Part shown: positions 27,218-33,304 of the stretch, in pieces
Position numbering within the stretch: the stretch's first letter is position 1
Layout: each line of letters opens with the position of its first letter
Source of the DNA: a virus
Direction: 5' to 3' (one strand)
Length of the DNA: 33,304 nucleotides
IMG/VR virus record: IMGVR_UViG_3300044701_001399
Location: 1 to 33,304 of that record
Made by a program: the position numbers and the translations under genes
The notes under the pieces: model-generated
Seen by the model: the letters and a program-made list of their open reading frames with translations, nothing else
The model's database searches: none
Told to the model about the DNA's origin: nothing

Positions 27218-28108
27218 ATGATTCTAATTGATATGAATCAGATTATGATTAGTAATCTGATGATGCAACTGAAGGGCGATGCTCTAAATGAAAATCTTGT
27301 TCGTCATATGGTGCTTACTGCCCTTCGTGCATTTGAAAAACAATACTCTCCTAAGTATGGTGAGGTTGTTTTAGCCTACGACAGTAAGCACTACTGGCGC
27401 AAAGAAGAATTTCCGTATTACAAACAGAATAGAAAGAAAGATCGAGAAGCATCCGACTTAGATTGGAATGCTATCTTTGAGGTCTTGAATAAGATACGCG
27501 ATGAGATTAAAACATTCTTCCCCTACAAGGTGGTTGAAGTGTATGGTGCTGAGGCAGATGATGTTATCAGCACACTCACTACTTATCAAGCGTATCGCAA
27601 CATTAAACTTCAAAAGGAAGGTAAAGATGCTGAAGAGGTATTGATTCTTTCGGGAGACAAAGACTTCATTCAACTACAGAAGTATCCATTTGTAAAGCAA
27701 TACAATCCGATTCTTAAGAAGGAGATTAAACATGCAGACCCTAAAGCATACGCCCGAGAGCATATCATTAAGGGAGATAAGTCAGATGGCATACCTAACT
27801 TCCTATCTGATGCTGATACATTTGTGGTAGGCAAGAGACAGAAACCTATAAGTAAGAAAAACTTAGAAAAGTGGGTTAAGTTAGATCCATCTGCATTCTG
27901 TCTGACCGAAGAAACTGCTCAAAATTATGAGCGTAATCGGAAATTAATCGATCTTACCTGTATTCCTGAACATCTTGCCACTGAGATTGTATCTAACTAC
28001 AAAGCACTAAATAGCAACGAAAGGAAAGTTCCACTAGAATACTTTCAACAACATCAACTTACAAAGTTGATGGAAGAGTATGTATTTCGTAACACACAAC
28101 CATTTTGA
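27218..28108 (+). CDS. rnh: RNase H / 5'-3' exonuclease (T4 Rnh, FEN family)
   Basis: 296 residues, close to T4 RNase H in length. FEN-family acidic blocks are visible: LAYDSKHYWRKEEFPYYK, GAEADDVIS, LSGDKDFIQLQ and KGDKSDGIPNFL. It removes RNA primers and flaps from lagging-strand fragments, acting with gp32. It starts one base after the preceding gene. Placed ahead of gp33 and gp32, as in T4-like phages. Confidence 0.94.
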   Translation: MILIDMNQIMISNLMMQLKGDALNENLVRHMVLTALRAFEKQYSPKYGEVVLAYDSKHYWRKEEFPYYKQNRKKDREASDLDWNAIFEVLNKIRDEIKTFFPYKVVEVYGAEADDVISTLTTYQAYRNIKLQKEGKDAEEVLILSGDKDFIQLQKYPFVKQYNPILKKEIKHADPKAYAREHIIKGDKSDGIPNFLSDADTFVVGKRQKPISKKNLEKWVKLDPSAFCLTEETAQNYERNRKLIDLTCIPEHLATEIVSNYKALNSNERKVPLEYFQQHQLTKLMEEYVFRNTQPF

Positions 28109-28114
28109 ACTGAC

Positions 28115-28564
28115 ATGGCATCTAAAACATATCGCCCTCTAATCTCAGAGGTGCTGCGTAAAGCTAACAACGCAAAAACAAAAGAAGAAAAGAGAAAGAT
28201 TCTTTTAGAAAATAACTCACAAGTTCTTCGTTCACTGTTTATCTGGAACTATGATGATAGTGTAATTTCTATGCTACCAGAAGGTGAAGTTCCTTATACT
28301 CCTAATCCTGCACCAGAAGGAACAGACCATCTGCTGTTGGAAAATGAAGGTAAGAAAATGTTCCACTTCGTTAAGGGTGGATCAGGTATTACTCAAAGCA
28401 AGCGTGAGCAAATCTTTCTGGGTATGCTAGAGCAACTTCATCCTGATGAAGCAGAAGTTCTTTGTTTAGTCAAGGATAAAAAACTTCAGAAGAAGTATAC
28501 TCGTATTTCCAAAGCTCTTATCGAAGAAACTTTCCCTCAAATTCAGTGGGGAGGTCGCTCTTGA
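28115..28564 (+). CDS. DUF6433-like conserved phage protein (149 aa)
   Basis: Starts with a helical, lysine-rich part (RKANNAKTKEEKRKILLENN), followed by the recognisable blocks PEGEVPYTPNPAPEGTDH, FHFVKGG, and EQLHPDEAEVLCLVKDKKLQ, matching my recollection of the DUF6433 family widespread in T4-like phages. Its function is unknown; its position next to rnh suggests replication or virion assembly. The stop overlaps the next start (TTGA). Confidence 0.8.
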   Translation: MASKTYRPLISEVLRKANNAKTKEEKRKILLENNSQVLRSLFIWNYDDSVISMLPEGEVPYTPNPAPEGTDHLLLENEGKKMFHFVKGGSGITQSKREQIFLGMLEQLHPDEAEVLCLVKDKKLQKKYTRISKALIEETFPQIQWGGRS

Positions 28565-28821
28565 GTATTAGGATCCTTCATCAAAATTGTGATCCAGAAC
28601 TAGCAAACGATCGCACTTTACCATATACTGCTTATATTGTTACATATAATATTGATGGTGCGAATGCATATGATATTGTTATTTGTAACAAACAAACTGA
28701 CATTTTTGATCATTATTGGGATAAATATCGTGAAGATCTAATATCATTCAAGCAGACTGAAGGTAGAGTAAATCCTAAACTGTGGGGATCCAAAACAAAA
28801 GAATCTAAAAAAGGAAAGTAA
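28561..28821 (+). CDS. Hypothetical protein with TTG start (86 aa)
   Basis: TTG at 28561 overlaps the previous stop as TTGA and has GGAGG at 28549-28553, seven bases upstream; no in-frame ATG fits. Product: SIRILHQNCDPELAND, then VTYNIDGANAYDIVICNKQT and a basic C-terminus. A compact soluble protein of unknown function. Confidence 0.7.
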   Translation: MSIRILHQNCDPELANDRTLPYTAYIVTYNIDGANAYDIVICNKQTDIFDHYWDKYREDLISFKQTEGRVNPKLWGSKTKESKKGK

Positions 28822-28822
28822 G

Positions 28823-29221
28823 ATGAGTATTGTAGTAACAAATGCTGGTAAAGCACAAGCGTTGTCTTATCTAGTTGGTAAAGACAATACAGTAGAGACT
28901 TTGTATCTGAAATTGTATAGTAATGATGTAACTCCAGCAAATACTAGTGCTGCCACATCATTTACTGAAGTTGCTAGTGCAAATGGATATGCTTCTATCG
29001 AACTTGATCCTGCAGATTGGACTGTGGTAGAAGGTCAGGCTGCATATCCAGAGATCACTTGGGATTTTACAGGAGCAGCTGGAAATATCTATGGATATTA
29101 TGTTGTGACAGGAACATCAAACACAGTAATTCTTGCTGAACGATTTTCTAATTCTCCATACAATGTTGCGAACGATGGAGATGAATTAAAATTAACGGTT
29201 GTTCTAAATCTAACAAACTAA
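28823..29221 (+). CDS. Probable virion protein, beta-rich (132 aa)
   Basis: Begins MSIVVTNAGKAQALSYLVGK and continues with alternating beta segments (ITWDFTGAAGNIYGYYVVTG, DELKLTVVLNLTN). This start and composition are typical of small structural proteins of marine myoviruses. No membrane or catalytic motif. Its presence among replication genes is unusual for a structural protein, so the role is uncertain. Confidence 0.7.
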   Translation: MSIVVTNAGKAQALSYLVGKDNTVETLYLKLYSNDVTPANTSAATSFTEVASANGYASIELDPADWTVVEGQAAYPEITWDFTGAAGNIYGYYVVTGTSNTVILAERFSNSPYNVANDGDELKLTVVLNLTN

Positions 29222-29222
29222 A

Positions 29223-29483
29223 ATGTCTAAATTGCCGCAAGGAGATTGGGTAGTTCAATATTGCACTCCTGATAATTTAAAAAAACAAATGATATTTGCT
29301 GGGTATAAGGATACTGATGTTCCAAAGTATGCAGTAAAATATGATAATATGATGTTTTTTAGATCTTCTAAACTGGCAATGGAGACTGCTATACAACTTC
29401 AAAAGAGTGGAAAGTATTTTGCAAACGTTTGTAAGATACATTCATTAGAAAATGGTAAATATTATTTAACAAGAGGTTATTAA
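29223..29483 (+). CDS. Small hypothetical protein (86 aa)
   Basis: Soluble, with PQGDWVVQYCTPDNLKKQMI, MMFFRSSKLAMETAIQLQKS and a C-terminal NGKYYLTRGY. Starts one base after the preceding stop and shares a base with the next start. Function unknown. Confidence 0.68.
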   Translation: MSKLPQGDWVVQYCTPDNLKKQMIFAGYKDTDVPKYAVKYDNMMFFRSSKLAMETAIQLQKSGKYFANVCKIHSLENGKYYLTRGY

Positions 29484-29677
29484 TGACTGAACAAACAATT
29501 GACATTGATGCACAAGAGGTGGTAGAATCACCAGAGGTAGAGCAACCTTTGATTAATGCAAAGATTAATCAAAAGGAATTGAGAAAGATTATGAAAGAGT
29601 ATAATCGTTATCGTAAATCTACCCTTGCTGAAATTCGTCGTCTCGATGGTGCCACACAATATGACAATCCATTCTAA
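29483..29677 (+). CDS. Small acidic-to-basic hypothetical protein (64 aa)
   Basis: Acidic N-terminus (MTEQTIDIDAQEVVESPEVE) and a basic helical C-terminus (QKELRKIMKEYNRYRKSTLA). Overlaps thyX by 17 bases. Function unknown. Confidence 0.68.
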   Translation: MTEQTIDIDAQEVVESPEVEQPLINAKINQKELRKIMKEYNRYRKSTLAEIRRLDGATQYDNPF

Positions 29678-30305
29678 AGTTAAACTGATTTCCGTTACTC
29701 CTGATGCAGAAAAGACAATGGCATATGTTGCTAGAGTGTCTAACCCTAGTAACCAAGATAACGAAAACTATGCAGGGCTATTGCGTTATTGCATTAAGCA
29801 TAATCATTGGTCTGTGTTTGAACAATCTCATATGACACTTGAGATTGAAACGAATCGTGGTATTGCTGCTCAGATTCTGAGGCATCGCTCGTTTACATTT
29901 CAAGAGTTTTCTCAGCGTTATGCTGATACTAACCTTCTTGCCAATGATATTCCTGTGCCAGATCTTCGCCGCCAGGATGAGAAGAATCGTCAGAATTCTA
30001 CTGATGATCTTGAGGGATACCTAAAACTGATTCTTGAGACAGAGATTCAGGAGCATTTCATCCGTGCCAATGCTCTCTATAAGCGCCTGCTAGAGGCAGG
30101 AGTTGCCAAGGAGTGTGCCCGCTTCGTGCTGCCCCTAGCAACCCCCACACGCATCTACATGACGGGATCATGCAGGTCATGGTTGCACTACATCGATCTG
30201 CGGTCTGCACATGGCACTCAGAAAGAACACATGGTCATCGCTGAGCAGTGTAGAGAAGTGTTTAAGGAACAGTTTCCAGCGGTTGCGGAAGCCATGGAAT
30301 GGTGA
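29661..30305 (+). CDS. thyX: Flavin-dependent thymidylate synthase
   Basis: 214 residues from the ATG at 29661. The ThyX signature R74-H-R-x7-E-x-S-x-R-Y87 is present as RHRSFTFQEFSQRY. The enzyme makes dTMP from dUMP with methylenetetrahydrofolate, FAD and NADPH. Together with nrdA/nrdB it supplies DNA precursors. Codon use shifts to more G+C in its second half. The stop TGA lies next to the TATAAT at 30306. Confidence 0.95.
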   Translation: MTIHSKVKLISVTPDAEKTMAYVARVSNPSNQDNENYAGLLRYCIKHNHWSVFEQSHMTLEIETNRGIAAQILRHRSFTFQEFSQRYADTNLLANDIPVPDLRRQDEKNRQNSTDDLEGYLKLILETEIQEHFIRANALYKRLLEAGVAKECARFVLPLATPTRIYMTGSCRSWLHYIDLRSAHGTQKEHMVIAEQCREVFKEQFPAVAEAMEW

Positions 30306-30311
30306 TATAAT
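30283..30311 (+). promoter_or_regulatory. Promoter with perfect -10, weak -35
   Basis: TATAAT at 30306-30311 is perfect; 17 bases upstream is TTGCGG (half match). GGGTC (30313-30317) and GACCC (30327-30331) form a hairpin that ends two bases before the ATG at 30333, so the leader is almost entirely a stem-loop. Confidence 0.5.
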
Positions 30312-30332
30312 AGGGTCACTGACACAGACCCC

Positions 30333-30896
30333 ATGAATATTTTCTATCTCAGTTACGATCCTCGTACGTGTGCCGCCGAGCACTGCGATAAGCATGTTGT
30401 GAAAATGATTCTTGAGTATGCTCAGCTTCTTTCCACTGCTCATCGTGTGCTCGACGGCATTCCTTATACTCAAAAATCTCCTAAGGGTAAGACAGTCAAA
30501 CGTTTTCGACTAGACTATCCGAGAGAAGATATTCTATACAAAGCAGCTCACATCAACCATCCATCTGCTGTATGGGTGAGGCAATCCTCCTCTCACTATC
30601 GCTGGTTGTTTGATCTGTTTCAACATTGTTGCATAGAATACACTCGCCGTTATGGCAAGTTTCATGCTAGTGAAAGTCTAATCAGTTATCTATGGCGAGC
30701 ACCACAAAATTCTAAAAATATGGGATGGTCAGATCCTCCTCCTGCGATGCCAGATAAATACAAAGTGCCTGGAGATTCTATCCAGTCATACCGTAACTAT
30801 TATATCGGAGACAAAGTTGCTTTTGCTACTTGGAAGTCTCCATCTACACCCCCATTATGGTTTATTGAAGATGCCAACTTACAAGTTCAAGGATAA
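30333..30896 (+). CDS. Conserved phage protein of unknown function (187 aa)
   Basis: Begins MNIFYLSYDPRTCAAEHCDK then HVVKMILEYAQLLSTAHRVL; later INHPSAVWVRQSSSHYRWL, PPAMPDKYKVPGDSIQSYRN and WKSPSTPPLWF. The H-x-D-K-H-V-V-K-M block and other conserved His/Trp residues suggest an enzyme or nucleic-acid-binding fold that I have seen in many marine phages but cannot name. No ribosome-binding site is visible in the hairpin leader. Confidence 0.75.
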   Translation: MNIFYLSYDPRTCAAEHCDKHVVKMILEYAQLLSTAHRVLDGIPYTQKSPKGKTVKRFRLDYPREDILYKAAHINHPSAVWVRQSSSHYRWLFDLFQHCCIEYTRRYGKFHASESLISYLWRAPQNSKNMGWSDPPPAMPDKYKVPGDSIQSYRNYYIGDKVAFATWKSPSTPPLWFIEDANLQVQG

Positions 30897-31101
30897 TAAT
30901 ACTGGTGAAGAGTTTGAGAAGTGGATGTTGATGGCAGAAAGGGAACCTTATCTAGCAGAGAATCCTCATCTGACTCAGATGCCTACCATACTACATGCAG
31001 TCTCTGAAGTAGGAAACTGGCAGAATAAAACATCAAGCGATTGGAAACATATCATCAATCGTGCCGCTGATACCCCTGGATCCACTGTTAATCGTATTTA
31101 A
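30871..31101 (+). CDS. FmdB-like small protein without zinc cysteines (76 aa)
   Basis: MPTYKFKDNNTGEEFEKWM followed by ENPHLTQMPTILHAVSEVGN matches the phage relatives of the FmdB putative regulators, but the four zinc-binding cysteines of that family are absent. Starts 26 bases inside the preceding gene. Commonly found in T4-like cyanophages; role unknown. Confidence 0.65.
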   Translation: MPTYKFKDNNTGEEFEKWMLMAEREPYLAENPHLTQMPTILHAVSEVGNWQNKTSSDWKHIINRAADTPGSTVNRI

Positions 31102-31102
31102 T

Positions 31103-31861
31103 ATGCCTGTAAGAAATCGTAAGACCAAACAAGCCGTTCCAAACGGAATGAGCGTGAAGCAAATGAAGCGTAAGAAGCCATTGAATGCTGAATACTTTGC
31201 CAAAGACATCGAACCTCTTACGGATTCACAACGTAAGATGTTCGAAGAGTGGGAGAACGATAAGCATTTGTTTGCTTATGGTGCTGCTGGAACTGGCAAA
31301 ACTTTTGTCGGTTTGTATCTAGCACTGAAGGATGTTCTCAATGAGAATACTCCTTATGAAAAAGTATATATTGTTCGTTCACTTGTAGCGACACGCGAGA
31401 TTGGTTTCCTTCCTGGCGACCATGAAGATAAGTCATCGCTCTACCAGATTCCATATAAGAATATGGTAAAGTATATGTTTGAACTGTCTACTGATGAAGA
31501 GTTTGAACTACTGTATGGCAATCTGAAAACACAAGGAACGATTAGCTTCTGGTCTACGTCATTCCTTCGTGGCACCACCATGGATAACTGCATCATTCTT
31601 GTGGATGAAATGCAGAACCTGAACTTCCATGAACTTGATTCAATCATCACCCGTGTCGGTCAAGATTGTAAGATCATGTTCTGTGGTGACGTTCAACAAA
31701 CTGACTTAATCAAAACCAACGAACGCAATGGTATCCTTGACTTCCAAAAAATTATTGGAACGATGGATGAGTTTGCATCAATTGAGTTCGGTGTGCAAGA
31801 CATCGTTCGTTCTGGTTTAGTTCGTTCTTATCTCATTAGTAAAATCAATCTGGGATTCTGA
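31103..31861 (+). CDS. phoH: PhoH-like ATPase
   Basis: 252 residues from the ATG at 31103. Walker A G60-A-A-G-T-G-K-T67, Walker B CIILVDEMQN (about residues 158-167) and a sensor-like MFCGDVQQTD are clear. PhoH proteins are RNA-associated P-loop ATPases frequent in marine phages; their exact role in infection is unsettled. The stop overlaps the next start (TGATG). Confidence 0.93.
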   Translation: MPVRNRKTKQAVPNGMSVKQMKRKKPLNAEYFAKDIEPLTDSQRKMFEEWENDKHLFAYGAAGTGKTFVGLYLALKDVLNENTPYEKVYIVRSLVATREIGFLPGDHEDKSSLYQIPYKNMVKYMFELSTDEEFELLYGNLKTQGTISFWSTSFLRGTTMDNCIILVDEMQNLNFHELDSIITRVGQDCKIMFCGDVQQTDLIKTNERNGILDFQKIIGTMDEFASIEFGVQDIVRSGLVRSYLISKINLGF

Positions 31862-32535
31862 TGTTTATTCATTCTTCGTTATTCACTCCTATTGAACTGG
31901 AACCTATCATGGTAGATGGTCGTAGGCTCTATCCAACACCTTCGGGTGGTAAGTATCCTTCGATCACCACAGTTCTAGGTGTGTGCCCGAAGAAAAAAAA
32001 GAAACTGAATGAATGGAAACAGCGTGTTGGTCATGATAAAGCACAAGCAATCTCAACCCGTGCTGCCACTCGCGGCACAAACTTTCACAAAATGGTTGAA
32101 GATTTGCTCAATAACTGCTATAATGAGAACAACTTCAAAGGGCAACCCCTCCCCCTTATGATGTTTAAAAATGCTGTTCCAACTCTTAATAGAATCACAC
32201 AAGTCTATTTACAAGAAGCAGCATTATACTCAGATCACCTGGAAGTAGCTGGGCGAGTCGATTGTATCGGTGAGTTTGATGGTGTTCCATCTATCATTGA
32301 CTTCAAAACCTCAAAGGAAGAGAAGCGCGAAGACTGGATGGAAGACTATTATATTCAAGAGACTGCATATGGGTGTATGTTTTATGAACTATATAATACA
32401 CGCATTAAACAACTTGTGACTATCGTTGCCTGTGAGGATGGCAATACTCAAGTTGTTATTAAGCAACCTAAAAAAGAATATCTCGATAGACTAATCGAAC
32501 TACGCTCACTCTACCAGGAAATCTATGGAGGATAA
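31861..32535 (+). CDS. RecB/MGME1-like PD-(D/E)XK exonuclease
   Basis: 224 residues. The nuclease core shows H76 in RGTNFHKMVEDLL, D134 in VAGRVDCIGEF, D147-x-K149 in IIDFKTSK and Q166 in IQETAYGCMF, the RecB-family order. It would degrade or process DNA ends. It lies in the replication cluster after phoH, overlapping the gp33-like gene by 11 bases. Confidence 0.85.
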   Translation: MFIHSSLFTPIELEPIMVDGRRLYPTPSGGKYPSITTVLGVCPKKKKKLNEWKQRVGHDKAQAISTRAATRGTNFHKMVEDLLNNCYNENNFKGQPLPLMMFKNAVPTLNRITQVYLQEAALYSDHLEVAGRVDCIGEFDGVPSIIDFKTSKEEKREDWMEDYYIQETAYGCMFYELYNTRIKQLVTIVACEDGNTQVVIKQPKKEYLDRLIELRSLYQEIYGG

Positions 32536-32773
32536 TATATTTGAGGATAAATTTATGACAGTTGCAAGATTCTCATCGGAAGTTGAGACGCTTGTGAACA
32601 GTGATTCAATGAGTTATATTGATGCTATCATTCATTATTGTGATACCAACGATATTGAGTTGGAGACTGTGCCCAAGTTGATTTCAAAACCTTTAAAAGA
32701 AAAACTAAGACATGAAGCTCAGCAGTTGAACTTCATTAAAAAAACATCCCGCGCAAAACTAATGCTAGTATGA
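32525..32773 (+). CDS. 33: Late-promoter transcription coactivator, gp33-like
   Basis: 82 residues. The segment MSYIDAIIHYCDTNDIELET followed by KLISKPLKEKLRHEAQQLNF is the pattern of cyanophage gp33 proteins, which bridge RNA polymerase and the sliding clamp for late transcription. It would act at the NATAAATA promoters of this window. The start could be 32525 or 32555 (ATG with GAGG eight bases before). Overlaps both neighbours. Confidence 0.78.
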   Translation: MEDNIFEDKFMTVARFSSEVETLVNSDSMSYIDAIIHYCDTNDIELETVPKLISKPLKEKLRHEAQQLNFIKKTSRAKLMLV

Positions 32774-33114
32774 GCGACTTCTTTGATTCAGATATTGTTC
32801 GCAACGAAGCGAAAGAGATGGAGTTCCTGCAAATGAAAGCAATGGAACTCACTCTTGCTGCTCCTATGAGGGGCACCAAGGAAGATCAACTTGAATATAT
32901 TAATACTGTTCGTGCTCTCGTTGAGAAGCAACAAGTATTTTACATGCGTTTGAAACTTTCTGATGACCCTCGTGCTGTTGATATGTGTCAGCAGATCGAA
33001 GAGGGTGCTAAGATGCTCTATGGTTGGTGGGAAACTGAAGATGTTATGTCACTCATGCGTAACATGCTTGAGAAACTCGACCAATTTGAAAAAGAAATCG
33101 AGGCAGAGGGTTGA
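32770..33114 (+). CDS. DUF1825-like protein (114 aa)
   Basis: Starts by ATGA overlap. SDFFDSDIVRNEAKEMEFLQ followed by long helices (INTVRALVEKQQVFYMRLKL) resembles the cyanobacterial DUF1825 family, suggesting host exchange. Soluble and helical. Its stop TGA is inside the -35 box of the gp32 promoter. Function unknown. Confidence 0.7.
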   Translation: MSDFFDSDIVRNEAKEMEFLQMKAMELTLAAPMRGTKEDQLEYINTVRALVEKQQVFYMRLKLSDDPRAVDMCQQIEEGAKMLYGWWETEDVMSLMRNMLEKLDQFEKEIEAEG

Positions 33115-33139
33115 CACCGACCTCTGCCCATGGTATGAT
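33111..33139 (+). promoter_or_regulatory. Sigma70 promoter TTGACA-17-TATGAT for gp32
   Basis: Exact -35 (33111-33116), 17-base spacer, TATGAT (33134-33139). GGCAGAGG (33102-33109) and CCTCTGCC (33121-33128) form an 8-bp dyad around the -35. Leader to gp32 is about 50 bases. Confidence 0.8.
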
Positions 33140-33194
33140 GACTAAGTGATCAGGTGTCACACAGACCAAATCTAAACAAATCCGAGGTAATCCT

Positions 33195-33304
33195 ATGTCT
33201 TTCGCTGATCTTAAGCGTAAATCTCAAAACTCCTTTGCTTCTCTGACTAAGGAACTTGAGAAAGCAAACTCTACTTCCACTGGCGATGATCGCTTCTGGA
33301 AACC
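33195..33304 (+). CDS. 32: Single-stranded DNA-binding protein gp32, N-terminal fragment
   Basis: Truncated by the window's right edge after 36 codons. The start has GAGG seven bases upstream. MSFADLKRKSQNSFASLTKE and DDRFWKP match the N-terminus of T4-like cyanophage gp32, which coats single-stranded DNA in replication and recombination. The core binding domain is not visible here. Confidence 0.9.
   Translation, partial: MSFADLKRKSQNSFASLTKELEKANSTSTGDDRFWK

Noticed and set aside
1-33304. CRISPR arrays, insertion sequences and attachment sites
   Set aside because: No regularly spaced direct repeats, transposase genes or duplicated tRNA ends were seen; the only tandem repeats are in the fibre gene.

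Overview
The window is a segment of a T4-like cyanophage genome (a cyanomyovirus infecting marine Synechococcus or Prochlorococcus). This rests on the combination of T4-type nucleotide and replication genes (nrdA, nrdB, rnh, thyX, phoH, a gp33-like late-transcription coactivator, the start of gp32) with host-derived photosynthesis and metabolism genes (psbA, two hli, petF, speD). Genes are packed with 1-30 bp overlaps. Promoters come in two visible classes: near-consensus sigma70 boxes (TTGACA, 17 bp, TATAAT-like) and T4-type late boxes (NATAAATA).

Layout. (1) 1-5079, plus: the end of nrdA, nrdB, a tiny coupled ORF, a late promoter/terminator, then a probable lysis or cell-wall module: PD-(D/E)XK-like nuclease, C39-like peptidase, GH24 lysozyme, holin-like protein, and a membrane protein whose start lies out of frame inside the holin-like gene. 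(2) 5059-7676, minus: thermonuclease, small membrane and basic ORFs, and three secreted proteins, two of them paralogues, behind a late promoter. (3) 7681-16139, plus: a tail-lysozyme-like protein, then an accessory region with 12 tRNA genes mixed with small proteins, a glutaredoxin, a Phd/YefM-like antitoxin homologue, a 2OG-Fe(II) oxygenase, a methyltransferase, two structured non-coding stretches, and a glutamine-riboswitch-like element followed by three small ORFs and a strong terminator. (4) 16138-17780, minus: ten mostly membrane-spanning micro-ORFs in a tightly overlapping chain. (5) 17805-18768, plus: hli, petF and a second very short hli. (6) 18770-24037, minus: a small gene and a 1640-residue repetitive fibre-like protein. 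(7) 24045-33304, plus: psbA, an oxygenase, speD, a glutaredoxin, then DNA metabolism and replication genes running into gp32.

How the parts fit. nrdA/nrdB, thyX and two glutaredoxins support dNTP synthesis. psbA, hli and petF would maintain photosynthetic electron flow during infection. rnh, the RecB-like nuclease, phoH and gp32 belong to replication and recombination. The gp33-like protein would activate the NATAAATA promoters found in front of the fibre, secreted-protein and lysis genes. The 12 tRNAs mostly read A-ending codons, which suits an A+T-rich phage in a host with different codon use.

All calls come from reading the sequence. Family assignments rest on recognised motifs, not on database searches. 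Many of the smallest ORFs are supported only by overlap, position and a hydrophobic segment, and their confidence is set accordingly.
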